Assembly: GCF_024763615.1 (NCBI RefSeq) | Contig: NC_077225.1 | Location: forward strand, 1,364,001-1,428,000 | Source of the DNA: Phlebotomus papatasi | Lineage: Eukaryota > Arthropoda > Insecta > Diptera > Psychodidae | DNA: 64,000 nt | Direction of reading: 5' to 3' | Shown: one piece after another, positions 52,888 through 64,000 of the stretch | Position numbering within the stretch: position 1 is the first letter of the stretch | Layout: every line of letters starts with the position of its first letter | Notes under the pieces: model-generated | Told to the model about the DNA's origin: nothing | The model's database searches: none | What the model saw: only the letters and a program-made list of their open reading frames with translations | Position numbers and translations under genes: made by a program

Positions 52888-55800
52888 ATGGGAAATGTTT
52901 AAGAATGCGTTTTTGGAGAGTTTTCCAAGTGACATCGATGAAGCGGAAATTCACCATCAACTTTATAACCGTCGACAGGGACCGGAAGAGTCATTGGTTA
53001 CATATTTCTACGCTCAAACAAATTTGGCAAAAAGAATTAAATGCAGCGAGAAAGTTATAATGAAATATGTCATTAAGGGGATTCGCAATGAGCACCACAG
53101 GGGTGTGTTATTCGGCAACCAACATGCTTCTTTGAGAGAGCTTTTGCAAACCATGAAGAGGATGGAAGCTGATGGCAAAGCCAAGAGTTCAGATCAACAA
53201 CATTCCACACGTCAAAGTTCACACGGAAGAGCAAAGGATGACAATAGTTCTCGTCGACGCGAGTCCACAGGAAGGAGCAGAGATTTTCGCCGTGGTGATT
53301 TTAAATCAGAATATACTCGACGTGATCGAAGCAGGAGTGCATGGCAAAGTGATAGAGGTGGAGATGATCGTTCTGACAGAAGTGCAAGGAGTAAGCGCGA
53401 ATGTTATTTGTGCAAGTCGACTGGGCATTTGTTTAAAAATTGTCCAAGGAAAGAAGTTTTTCGGCCAAAGGAAGAGAAAAGAGAGAGTGAGCGAAAAGAC
53501 AATAAGAGTTCAGGTGGTTCAGTTAGGACGTGTTTCTTGTGCAAGTCAACGGAGCATTTGATCAAAAACTGCCCACAGCAGAAGGATTTTCAGTTCGGGG
53601 TGGAAAGGCAGTCTCCCACCCAAGCAAATAAAAATGAACTGCTGAAGACGGTTACACTGCAGGGAAAGGAAATACAGGCGTTTGTTGATTTGGGAAGTAC
53701 GTGTACAGTGGTGAAGAAAAGTGTTGCAGAGGAATTGGAAATGGTAGGAAGTGGTTCTCCATCTTATGTGAAGACTTATGGGGGTTTCACAGTACCAACA
53801 TTGGGTTGTACTTGTGGGAAAATTTCGATGGATGGGGTAACACGAGAAATTTCAATACATATCGTGCCTGATCATGCACAGACAGAATCATTGCTAATTG
53901 GAAAGGATTTTTTCTCGGATCCTGATATTGCTGTCATGTGGACACCCGATGAGCTGAAGGTTATTAATAATCGAAACAGAAATCAGGGTGAAATTGATGT
54001 GAAGCAGGAGATTTATACGGTGAAAGGGGGAGAGCTAATTAGAGAAGAAGACTTGAAAATCGGAGCAGTTGCCACCACCCAGGAGAGAAAGACATTACTG
54101 TCGCTAATAAATCGTTATCGTCAAAGTTTTGCAGTGGATTATAAGGAGATTGGCTGCACTGAAGTGGAGAAGATGAAATTAGAGATTTTGGATAAAACTC
54201 CCATAAGATACGCGCCATATCGTGTTCCTGAGACGTTGAAAGCTCCCTTGAAGAGAAAAATTGAAGAGTTACTAGAGTCTGATGTGATTGAGCCTTCCAA
54301 TTCGGATTATTCTAGCCCGGCGATTGTATTCAAGAAAAGAACTGGAAATGACGTACGACTTTGTGTAGATTATCGCCTTCTCAATAATCGTGTTCGCAAG
54401 GAATTCTTTCCAATGCCTAACCTCGAAGAAGAAATCAATGGATTGGCGGGGAAGACAGTATTTTCAAGTCTAGATCTTATGATGGGTTACTACCAAGTGC
54501 AGATGCATCCCGACAGCCGACGTTATACAGCTTTTGTAACCACAGATGGAGTTTACCAGTACAAACGAGTTCCTTTCGGTTTAGCGAATGCTCCAGCGAT
54601 TTTCATGAGAATTATGACAAGAATCCTCCAACCATTGGGCAAGCAGAACATCTCATTCTTTATGGACGACATCGTGGTAGCTACAGAGAGTGTGTCACAC
54701 AATTTAGAAATTCTGGAAGAAGTTTTTAAGATATTGGCTGAGCATAATTTGACTTTGGGAATAAGGAAGTGTGAATTTTTGACAGATTAAATCACTTACC
54801 TCGGACATGAAATTGACAAAGAAGGAGTAAAGCCAGGAAATTTCAAAACACTAGCAGTAGCTCAGTTTCTCAGGCCAACAGGACTTCCGGGTGTCAGAAG
54901 ATTCTTGGGACTCACTGGATTTTTCAGGAGGTTTGTGGACAATTATGCAACGATAGCGAAGGCACTCACCGAAATGTTGCGGAATGATCAGAAATTCAGA
55001 TGGGGACCAGATCAGGAAAAAGCCTTCAAGACTCTTCAAGATGCCTTGTCAACGCAACCAGTTCTCGTACTTTTTTCGGAAAATGCACAACACGAAGTTC
55101 ACACGGATGCGAGTAGAGTGGGTTTGGGAGGAGTTTTACTCCAGAGAGAAAACGACGATGAGAAGTGGCGACCTGTCGCATTCTACAGCCGTGCAACATC
55201 ACGAGCGGAACAAAAATACACACCATACGAACTCGAAACGCTAGCAGTGGTGGATACTTTGAGTCGTTTTAAGTATTATTTGATCGGAATTCATTTTGTC
55301 ATATACACGGATTGTCATGCTCTCAAGCAGACTCATCTTGCAAGGTGTTTGGTAGATCGAGTGGCCAGGTGGTGGTTGAAATTGTCGGAGTTTGATTTTA
55401 TAATCAAGTATAGAGCAGGAGTGAGAATGGGTCATGCAGATGCGTTGAGTAGACATCCTCCAAATCGTTCGGAGCCAAGGGACAATCATCCCAGAGTAAT
55501 GAACGTAGTATCAGAGAATGTGGATTGGGTGGCTGCCCTACAGATTCATGATAGAGAGATAAGTCGTATTCGTGAAATTCTTGAAGGTTCATTAGAGGAC
55601 GAAAAAGATGAGAAAAAGGTGAAGAAGGAGTTCAAATTGGTTGAAGGACGAGTTTTTGCAATAACACCGGATGGTCTTCGATTCTACGTTCCTCATGGAG
55701 TCAGATTTAATCTCATGCACTCAGTGCACAACGAAATGGGTCATCGAGGTCTCAAAGATGCTCAGAAGCTGCTCCGGAAAGATTTCTTCTGGCCGGGAAT

Positions 55801-56860
55801 GAATCGTTATCTTAAAAAGTACGTACAGAATTGTCTAAGTTGCAGCATTTCTAAACCAGGTTTGGATGAAAATCGTCAGGAGATGTATGTTGTACACAAG
55901 AAACCAGTACCATTCCATGCTGTCCACATCGACTTCTGTGGGCCCTTTGAAACCAGGGGGAGGAAACAGTATCACATTTTCGACCTAATCGACGCTTTTA
56001 CACGCTTCACAATTCTTCGTTCTGTGCCAGAACCAACAGCAAAATCAGCAATCAGGGTCATCGATGAAATTTCGCAGTACTTTGGAATGCCAGCGGTTAT
56101 CATCAGTGACAATGCAACTGCTTTCCAGAGCAAGGAATTCCAGACATTTTGTACTGAAAATGGCATCAAACACTCACCAGTAGCAGTTTCAACTCCTCGC
56201 GCCAACGGACAGATCGAGAGGGTTTTCCGCACAGTATTAGACGTCTTGAAGGGTTTTTCGTGTGATGGCAAAGACTGGAAAAAGCAATTACCGGCAGTGC
56301 AATGGGCGATTAATGTTTACGAGAACCGAACTACAGGACAATCACCGCAGAGACTTCTTTTGGGGTACAGGCCCAGGAATATTCTACAGAATATGTTGCA
56401 GCATGCTGTAGCGACGACAGTTGATGATGAAGAATTGCAGGAACCCTTACCAGATATTAGAGAAGCAGCCGCATTCAGAATGACCACTATGCAGGAGAAG
56501 AGCGCTGAGAGATTTAATGAAGAGCATAAGAAACCACAAGTGTACAAGGAAGGAGACTTAGTTTTGTGTCGTTGGAATCCGCCACCTACTGGTAGTTCAA
56601 GGAAGTTAATGACTAGATACAGAGGACCTTTTATTGTTGAGAAAGTTTTGGGTAGAGATCGCTATCTTATTAAGGATACTCCTATTACGCAAGTGTCACA
56701 GAAGCCATACGAGGGAATTCAGGTAGCAGACAGGGTAAAGTCGTGGCGTAATGATGGAGATTTGGAAGTGTTAGAAAAGTCTTATTTGGGAGAGAGTGAG
56801 GAGGTTGATGAGATTGTTGAAGGGGAAGATTCAGAGGTTCAAAAAGATGTTGACAAATAG

Positions 56861-57695
56861 TAATGTGAATTATTGATGAGGTAGTAAACACAGGATACGT
56901 TAAATGACAGAATTATTAAGGATATTGGAAAGAAATTAATGTATGTGAAGAAGAATTGACAGTTGGGAATACTTTATACAGGTTGAATTTATTAATCACA
57001 GGAAGTCACAATAAAGGAAGTACTTTGATTGACTGTTATGTGAATCTTTTGAGTAATTTACAGAGAGCCACAATGGAAATATGAAGGAAAATATTTGTGG
57101 ATCAAGGAAGTCTGACATGATGGAACCCAGATCGAAGATGCTGAAGATGTGATGTGCCCATGACGAGACGACTGAGACGCTATGGTAATGTTTTTGCTCG
57201 ATACAATGTCATGAAACAGTGTGCAAGTGGTCCCGCCTGCCGACGGGTATGTCTGTCTGGGCCCCAAGCCACTGTAGGTCGATCGGCTCCTATATGACAT
57301 TGTAATCCCGCTGACAATTACCCAACGATGTGGCTGAGATAGGTATTTGTGTAAGTGTTGTTGAGGGCGACGCAAATATTCCGCCAATATGGAAGACACG
57401 GTAGTTTGTTATTGTGTGTAGGCCTGTGAAGAACGCTGACGAGCGTGGGATTTTTGGAATCTCCTCCTATGGGGTCTTTTCATAGATGCCCTAGTGATCG
57501 GAGCAACGTACCCGATAGGAATTAATTAATGATGACTCGCCATTCTTTAGGAAGTAGTTTCTCAAAAAGGTTCAGTGATGTGAAAGAGCTTGAAGTAGTA
57601 TAGTTGAGCATTTACAAAGTAACGTACTGTACTAACTGACTTGTCTTCTTTTGGTCATCAACACCTATGTTGATGTTTCTCAGGAATGGCCGAGA
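56861..57695 (+). other. gypsy 3' untranslated region
   Basis: 835 bases after the pol stop with no env-like or other supported ORF. It ends in a weak purine tract AGGAATGGCCGAGA before the 3' LTR. Confidence 0.6.
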
Positions 57696-58005
57696 TGTTA
57701 GCACTAGCTTCTCCCCAACAGTTAAACCCCCCGTTGGTATTTGAATTTGGCATCATAGATGTCTCTCGGAGCGGCGCCGATTTCTCCTAAGAGTGTTCCT
57801 AGTGTTAGCCTGTGAGTTACCCCTACGGGAGGGGTATCGTAGAGAGGATTAGTATTGTGAGAGTTAGTTCATGTTGGATCGTCGTAGGGTATAGATCGTT
57901 AGGAGGAACGCTGAGGGTTCTGGAGAAATCTCTGGCGGCCAAGGCACTCATCCACGCGATTGCATTAAGGGCTCCGCCCTTACAGATTCCCTGACGGTTC
58001 TAACA
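57696..58005 (+). repeat. 3' LTR of the nested gypsy element
   Basis: 310 bp; differs from the 5' LTR at about two sites (for example CAACAGTT versus CAACGGTT). Confidence 0.93.
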
Positions 58006-58830
58006 ATCATAAGACGGTAAATGCGCTTAAAATCACGCACAACTCCATCATAAAACGGTGGATGAGCTTAAGATCACGAACAGCTCAATCATAAAACGAT
58101 GAAGGAGCTTAAAATCACGCACAGATAAATCGTAAAACTGTTAATGCGCTTAAAATCACGCACAACTCAATCATAAAACGATGAAAGAGCTTAAAATCAC
58201 GCACAGATCAATCGTAAAACGGTGAAATTGCTCAAAATCACGCACAGCTCAATCACAAAACGGTGGATGCGCTTAATTAAAGAGCTTAAAATCACGCACA
58301 GCTCGATCGTAAAACGGCGAAAGCGCTTAAATCATCCACAGCTGAATCATAAAACGGTTTAAATTGCGCTTAAAATCACGCACCGATCAATCATAAAACG
58401 ATGAAAGAGCTTAAAATCACGCACAGCTCAATCATAAGACAGCAAATGCGCTCAAAATCACGCACGGATCAATCACAAAATGGTCAATGTGCCTAAAATC
58501 ACGCACATTCCAATCATAAAACAGTAAATGCGTTCAAAATCAAGCACAGATCAATCATAAAAGAGTGAAAGCGCTCAAAATCACGCACAGATCAATCATA
58601 AAACAGTAAATGCGTTTAAAATCACGCACAGCTCAAACATAAATCCCTTAAGTTTGCGCTTAATATAACGCACAGATCAATCACAAAACGGCAGATCACG
58701 CACAGCCTAATCGAAAAACAGTAAAAGCACTTAAAATCACGCATAGCTCAATCATAAAACAATTAATGCGCTTGAAATCACACACAGATCAATCATAAAA
58801 CGCACAGGATTGCGCACAAAACAGTGGAAT
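58006..58830 (+). repeat. 41-bp array, inner part of the left arm, diverged
   Basis: About 20 copies in plus orientation, with more indels and substitutions than 39887-43506. The array is continuous with the left array once the gypsy element is removed. Confidence 0.9.
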
Positions 58831-58835
58831 CTTAA

Positions 58836-61800
58836 TCGTTTTATGATTGAGCTGTGCGTGATTTTGAACGCATTAACCGTTTTACGATTGATCTGTGCGT
58901 AATTTTAAGCTCTTTCATCGTTTTATGATTGCGGTGCTCGTAATCTTAAGCGCATCCACCGTTTTATAATTGAGTTGTGCGTGATTTTGGGCGCATTAAC
59001 TGTTTTACGATTGATCTGTGCATGATTTTAAGCTCTTTCATCGTTTTATGATTGAGTTGTGCGTGATTGTAAGCTCTTTCATCGTCTTATGATTGAGTTG
59101 TGCGTGATTTTAAGCTCTTTCACCGTTTTATGATTGAGCTGTGCGTGATTTTAAGCGCATCCACCGTTTTATGATTGAGTTGTGCGTGATTTTGGGCGCA
59201 TTAACTGTTTTACGATTGATCTGTGCGTGATTTTAAGCTCTTTCATCGTTTTATGATTGAGTTGTGCGTGATTTTAAGCGCATCCACCGTTTTATGATTT
59301 AGCTGTGCGTGATTTTAAGCTCTTTCATCGTTTTACGATTGAGTTGTGCGTGATTTTAAGCGCATCCACCGTTTTATGATTGAGCTGTGCGTGATTTTAA
59401 GCTCTTTCATCGTTTTATGATTGAGTTGTGCATGATTTTAAGCGCTTTCACAATTTTATGATTGAGTTGTGCGTGATTTTGGGCGCATTAACTGTTTCAC
59501 GATTGATCTGTGCGCGATTTTAAGCTCTTTCATCGTTTTATGATTGAGTTGTGCGTGATTTTAAGCTCTTTCATCGTTTTATGATTGAGTTGTGCATGAT
59601 TTTAAGCGCTTTCACAATTTTATGATTGAGCTGTGCGTGATTTTGAGCAATTTCACCGTTTTACGATTGATCTGTGAGTGATTTTAAGCTCTTTCATCGT
59701 TTTATGATTGAGTTGTGCGTGATTTTAAGCGCATCCACCGTTTTATGATTGAGTTGTGCGTGATTTTGGGCGCATTAACTGTTTCACGATTGATCTGTGC
59801 GCGATTTTAAGCTCTTTCATCGTTTTATGATTGAGTTGTGCGTGATTTTAAGCTCTTTCATCGTTTTATGATTGAGTTGTGCGTGATTTTAAGCGCTTTC
59901 ACCGTTTTGTGATTGAGCTGTGCGTGATTTAAAGCGCACTAACCGTTCTACGATTGATCTGTGAGTGATTTTAAGTTCTTTCATCGTTTTATGATTGAGT
60001 TGTGCGTGATTTTAAGCTCTTTCAGCGTTTTATGATTGAGTTGTGCGTGATTTTAAGCTCTTTCATCGTTTTACGATTGAGTTGTGCGTGATTTTAAGCG
60101 CTTTCACCGTTTTATGATTGAGCTGTGCGTGGTTTAAAGCGCACTAATCGTTTTACGATTGATCTGTGAGTGATTTTAAGCTCTTTCATCGTTTTATGAT
60201 TGAGTTGTGCGTGATTTTAAGCGCTTTCACCGTTTTGTGATTGAGCTGTGCGTGATTTAAAGCGCACTAACCGTTTTACGATTGATCTGTGAGTGATTTT
60301 AAGTTCTTTCATCGTTTTATGATTGAGTTGTGCGTGATTTTACTCTCTTTCATCGTTTTATGATTGAGTTGTGCGTGATTTTAAGCTCTTTCATCGTTTT
60401 ATGATTGAGCTGTGCGTGATTTTAAGCGCATCCACCGTTTTATGATTGAGTTGTGCGTGATTTTGGGCGCACTAACTGCTTTACGATTGATCTGTGCGTG
60501 ATTTTAAGCTCTTTCATCGTTTTATGATTGAGTTGTGCGTGATTTTAAGCTCTGTCATCGTTTTATGATTGAGTTGTGCGTGATTTTAAGCGCTTTCACC
60601 GTTTTATGATTGAGCTGTGCGTGATTTAAAGCGCACTAACCGTTTTACGATTGATCTGTGCGTGATTTTAAGCTCTTTCATCGTTTTATGATTGAGTTGT
60701 GCGTGATTTTAAGCTCTTTCATCGTTTTATGATTGAGTTGTGCGTGCTTTTAAGCACTTTCACCGTTTTATGATTGAGCTGTGCGTGATTTAAAGCGCAT
60801 TAACCGTTTTACGATTGATCTGTGCGTGATTTTAAGCGCATCCACCGTTTTGTGATTGGGCTGTGCGTGATCTTAAGCGCTTTCACCGTTTTATGATTGA
60901 GCTGTGCGTGATTTTGAGCGCATTAACCGTTTTACGATTGATCTGTGCGTGATTTTAAGCTCTTTCATCGTTTTATGATTGAGTTGTGCGTGATTTTAAG
61001 CGCATCCACCGTTTTATGATTGAGTGGTGCGTGATTTTGAGCGCATTAACCGTTTTACGATTGATCTGTGAGTGATTTTAAGCTCTTTCATCGTTTTATG
61101 ATTGAGTTGTGCGTGATTTTAAGCTCTTTCATCGTTTTATGATTGAGTTGTGCGTGATTTTAAGCGCTTTCACCGTTTTGTGATTGAGCTGTGCGTGATT
61201 TAAAGCGCACTAACCGTTTTACGATTGATCTGTGAGTGATTTTAAGTTCTTTCATCGTTTTATGATTGAGTTGTGCGTGATTTTAAGCTCTTTCATCGTT
61301 TTATGATTGAGTTGTGCGTGATTTTAAGCTCTTTCATCGTTTTATGATTGAGCTGTGCGTGATTTTAAGCGCATCCACCGTTTTATGATTGAGTTGTGCG
61401 TGATTTTGGGCGCATTAACTGCTTTACGATTGATCTGTGCGTGATTTTAAGCTCTTTCATCGTTTTATGATTGAGTTGTGCGTGATTTTAAGCTCTTTCA
61501 GCGTTTTATGAATGAGTTGTGCGTGATTTTAAGCGCTTTCACCGTTTTATGATTGAGCTGTGCGTGATTTAAAGCGCACTAACCGTTTTACGATTGATCT
61601 GTGCGTGATTTTAAGCTCTTTCATCGTTTTATGATTGAGTTGTGCGTGATTTTAAGCTCTTTCATCGTTTTATGATTGAGTTGTGCGTGATTTTAAGCAC
61701 TTTCACCGTTTTATGATTGAGCTGTGCGTGATTTAAAGCGCATTAACCGTTTTACGATTGATCTGTGCGTGATTTTAAGCGCATCCACCGTTTTGTGATT

Positions 61801-63620
61801 GGGCTGTGCGTGATCTTAAGCGCTTTCACCGTTTTATGATTGAGCTGTGCGTGATTTTGAGCGCATTAACCGTTTTACGATTGATCTGTGCGTGATTTTA
61901 AGCTCTTTCATCGTTTTATGATTGAGTTGTGCGTGATTTTAAGCGCATCCACCGTTTTACGATTGAGCTGTGCGTGATTTTAAGCGCATCCACAGTTTTG
62001 TGATTGAGCTGTGCGTGATCTTAAGCGCTTTCACCGTTTTATGATTGAGCTGTGCGTGATTTTGAGCGCACTAACCGTTTTACGATTGATCTGTGCGTGA
62101 TTTTAAGCTCTTTCATCGTTTTATGATTGAGTTGTGCGTGATTTTAAGCTCTTTCATCGTTTTATGATTGAGTTGTGCGTGATTTTAAGCTCTTTCAGCG
62201 TTTTATGAATGAGTTGTGCGTGATTTTAAGCGCTTTCACCGTTTTATGATTGAGCTGTGCGTGATTTAAAGCGCACTAACCGTTTTACGATTGATCTGTG
62301 CGTGATTTTAAGCTCTTTCATCGTTTTATGATTGAGTTGTGCGTGATTTTAAGCTCTTTCATCGTTTTATGATTGAGTTGTGCGTGATTTTAAGCACTTT
62401 CACCGTTTTATGATTGAGCTGTGCGTGATTTAAAGCGCATTAACCGTTTTACGATTGATCTGTGCGTGATTTTAAGCGCATCCACCGTTTTGTGATTGGG
62501 CTGTGCGTGATCTTAAGCGCTTTCACCGTTTTATGATTGAGCTGTGCGTGATTTTGAGCGCATTAACCGTTTTACGATTGATCTGTGCGTGATTTTAAGC
62601 TCTTTCATCGTTTTATGATTGAGTTGTGCGTGATTTTAAGCGCATCCACCGTTTTACGATTGAGCTGTGCGTGATTTTAAGCGCATCCACAGTTTTGTGA
62701 TTGAGCTGTGCGTGATCTTAAGCGCTTTCACCGTTTTATGATTGAGCTGTGCGTGATTTTGAGCGCACTAACCGTTTTACGATTGATCTGTGCGTGATTT
62801 TAAGCTCTTTCATCGTTTTATGATTGAGTTGTGCGTGATTTTAAGCTCTTTCATCGTTTTATGATTGAGTTGTGCGTGATTTTAAGCACTTTCACCGTTT
62901 TATGATTGAGCTGTGCGTGATTTAAAGCGCATTAACCGTTTTACGATTGATCTGTGCGTGATTTTAAGCGCATCCACCGTTTTGTGATTGGGCTGTGCGT
63001 GATCTTAAGCGCTTTCACCGTTTTATGATTGAGCTGTGCGTGATTTTGAGCGCATTAACCGTTTTACGATTGATCTGTGCGTGATTTTAAGCTCTTTCAT
63101 CGTTTTATGATTGAGTTGTGCGTGATTTTAAGCGCATCCACCGTTTTACGATTGAGCTGTGCGTGATTTTAAGCGCATCCACAGTTTTGTGATTGAGCTG
63201 TGCGTGATCTTAAGCGCTTTCACCGTTTTATGATTGAGCTGTGCGTGATTTTGAGCGCATTAACCGTTTTATGATTGAGCTGTGCGTGATTTTAAGCTCT
63301 TTCATCGTTTTATGATTGAGTTGTGCGTGATTTTAAGCGCATCCACCGTTTTATGATTGAGTGGTGCGTGATTTTGAGCGCATTAACCGTTTTACGATTG
63401 ATCTGTGAGTGATTTTAAGCTCTTTCATCGTTTTATGATTGAGTTGTGCGTGATTTTGAGCGCTTTCACCGTTTTGTGATTCATGTGTGCGTGATCTTGA
63501 GCGTTTACATCGTTTTATGATTGATCTGTGCGTGATTTTGAGTGCTTACACCGTTTTATGATTGATCGGTGCGTGATTTTAGGCACATTAACCATTTTAT
63601 GATTGATCTGATCGTGATGT
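58836..63620 (-). repeat. 41-bp array, right arm (about 117 copies)
   Basis: The same unit in inverse orientation, with the same modules. Blocks recur at distances that are near-multiples of 41: the marker GATTGGGCTGTGCGTGATC is near 60857, 61799, 62493 and 62985, spaced about 942, 694 and 492 bases (23, 17 and 12 units), showing block duplications. Confidence 0.95.
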
Positions 63621-64000
63621 TAAGTATATTTGTATATTTGTTCTAAAGATATCTAGTATGACTTTAAAATATATAATTTTTCAAATTAAGTCTTCCAGAA
63701 ATTAGCATTTTTTGTTCATGGTTGCATATAGATCTTTATATACTTGAAATTCAATATATTATTTTCGTAATGGAAGTTGGTTTTCTCCTAATATGTCCCA
63801 TTTCATTTTATTTACAAACGATAATCCTTGTTATAAATTTAAAATTATTTATCAGTGCTCGGTAAAATATTATCCAGTAAATTCTCATAAATTTCATGAA
63901 ATTTCATAAAATTTCATAAATTTCTTGAAAATTTCATTGCCATAATGTCTTACTTTAGGAAATCAGTCAACACCCAATATTAGAAGTTGGTAAACACAAC
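63621..64000 (-). repeat. outer unique segment of the right arm
   Basis: Reverse complement of 39502-39886; the identity continues to the last base of the window, so the arm extends further. Confidence 0.85.

Larger units (their letters stand above)
44571..56860 (+). pseudogene. gypsy Gag-Pol, split by two insertions, one stop
   Basis: Pieces in one frame: 44571-44615, (110-base GT-AG intron proposed) 44726-44818, 46205-46451 and 52893-56860. Gag capsid region: LLPVFDPEWKDNLEATQWIEQID and, after BEL 2, LESFPSDIDEAEIHH. Two knuckles CYLCKSTGHLFKNC and CFLCKSTEHLIKNC (53405, 53530). Protease has FVDLGSTCTVV, a DLG instead of DSG. RT has LDLMMGYYQV and FFMDDIV (54660); a TAA lies at 54788-54790, with the same frame resuming at ITYLGHEID. 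RNase H (HTDASRVGLGG), integrase HHCC (HNEMGHRG ... CLSCS), DDE (HIDFCGPF, ISDNATAF, ANGQIER) and a C-terminal end follow. Pol would copy and integrate the element. Confidence 0.87.
43507..58005 (+). mobile_element. Ty3/gypsy LTR retrotransposon with two nested insertions
   Basis: Identical-length 310-bp LTRs (43507-43816, 57696-58005) with TGTTAG...CTAACA ends and about two mismatches. The 4-bp target duplication ATCA is at 43503-43506 and 58006-58009, inside a 41-bp repeat unit. Gag is interrupted twice by later insertions; pol is complete but has one stop. Without the insertions the element is about 6.7 kb. mdg3-like affinity is possible but unproven. Confidence 0.93.
39502..64000. mobile_element. 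giant foldback structure with tandem-repeat arms (extends beyond the window)
   Basis: 39502-39886 is repeated as its reverse complement at 63620-64000 with only about four differences in 300 bases inspected. Inside these lie 41-bp repeat arrays in plus orientation (39887-43506 and 58006-58830) and minus orientation (58836-63620). After subtracting the gypsy insertion, the left arm is about 4.8 kb and the right about 5.2 kb, with almost no loop. Long inverted repeats made of tandem units are the hallmark of foldback elements such as Drosophila FB. No transposase lies between the arms. The outer ends are not in view on the right and not resolved on the left. Confidence 0.75.

Noticed and set aside
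39887..63620. CRISPR array (regular short repeats with variable segments)
   Set aside because: The variable module has only about five forms, repeats are contiguous at 41 bp without unique spacers, no cas genes occur, and the context is eukaryotic.

Overview
This is eukaryotic, AT-rich, repeat-dense DNA, most likely from an arthropod and probably an insect. It carries Penelope, CR1-like LINE, BEL/Pao, Ty3/gypsy and Polinton elements, a baculovirus-F-like envelope fragment, GT-AG introns and TATA boxes. I found no convincing single-copy host gene. Essentially the whole window is transposable elements, virus-like elements, satellites and their remnants.

Layout. 1-1045: 5' end of a minus-strand gypsy element (gag start, leader, 410-bp LTR) inserted in the 3' end of a Penelope-like element (1046-2330, minus). 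About 2345-6690: a complete-looking two-ORF CR1-like LINE (PHD-finger ORF1; endonuclease/reverse transcriptase ORF2). 7261-8390: a 29-bp array running into six copies of a 147-148-bp satellite. 8693-9445: a second Penelope remnant with two hammerhead-like motifs. 9452-10085: a broken envelope fragment. 11599-37244: a Polinton/Maverick with about 0.95-kb terminal inverted repeats, interrupted by a CACTG-ended palindromic DNA element (12717-14940) and a BEL/Pao element (15730-22633, 5-bp target duplication ACCGT). 37537-38943: a transposase-like fragment and a LINE RNase H tail.

From 39502 to the window end lies a giant foldback structure. Two arms of about 5 kb, built mainly of a 41-bp tandem repeat, face each other across a centre near 58836, and their about 390-bp outer segments are nearly identical. 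A gypsy element (43507-58005; 310-bp LTRs; target duplication ATCA) sits in the left arm. Its gag is itself split by a 1.4-kb perfect-looking palindrome carrying Pol III promoter boxes in both halves (about 44819-46204) and by a second BEL/Pao element (46452-52887; 455-bp LTRs; target duplication ATGGG). The insertion order is therefore readable: foldback, then gypsy, then palindrome and BEL.

The Polinton keeps recognisable copies of its whole toolkit: protein-primed DNA polymerase B, integrase with chromodomain, packaging ATPase, adenovirus-type protease, major and minor capsid proteins and several small virion-type proteins. Several are broken by stops or frameshifts. Its genes lie in three divergent blocks with TATA boxes upstream, two genes have small introns, and one gene pair overlaps by TAATG. 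BEL element 1 appears to carry two frame-preserving introns in gag-pol, which would be unusual; the larger one contains tandem repeats with sequence-variable palindromes.
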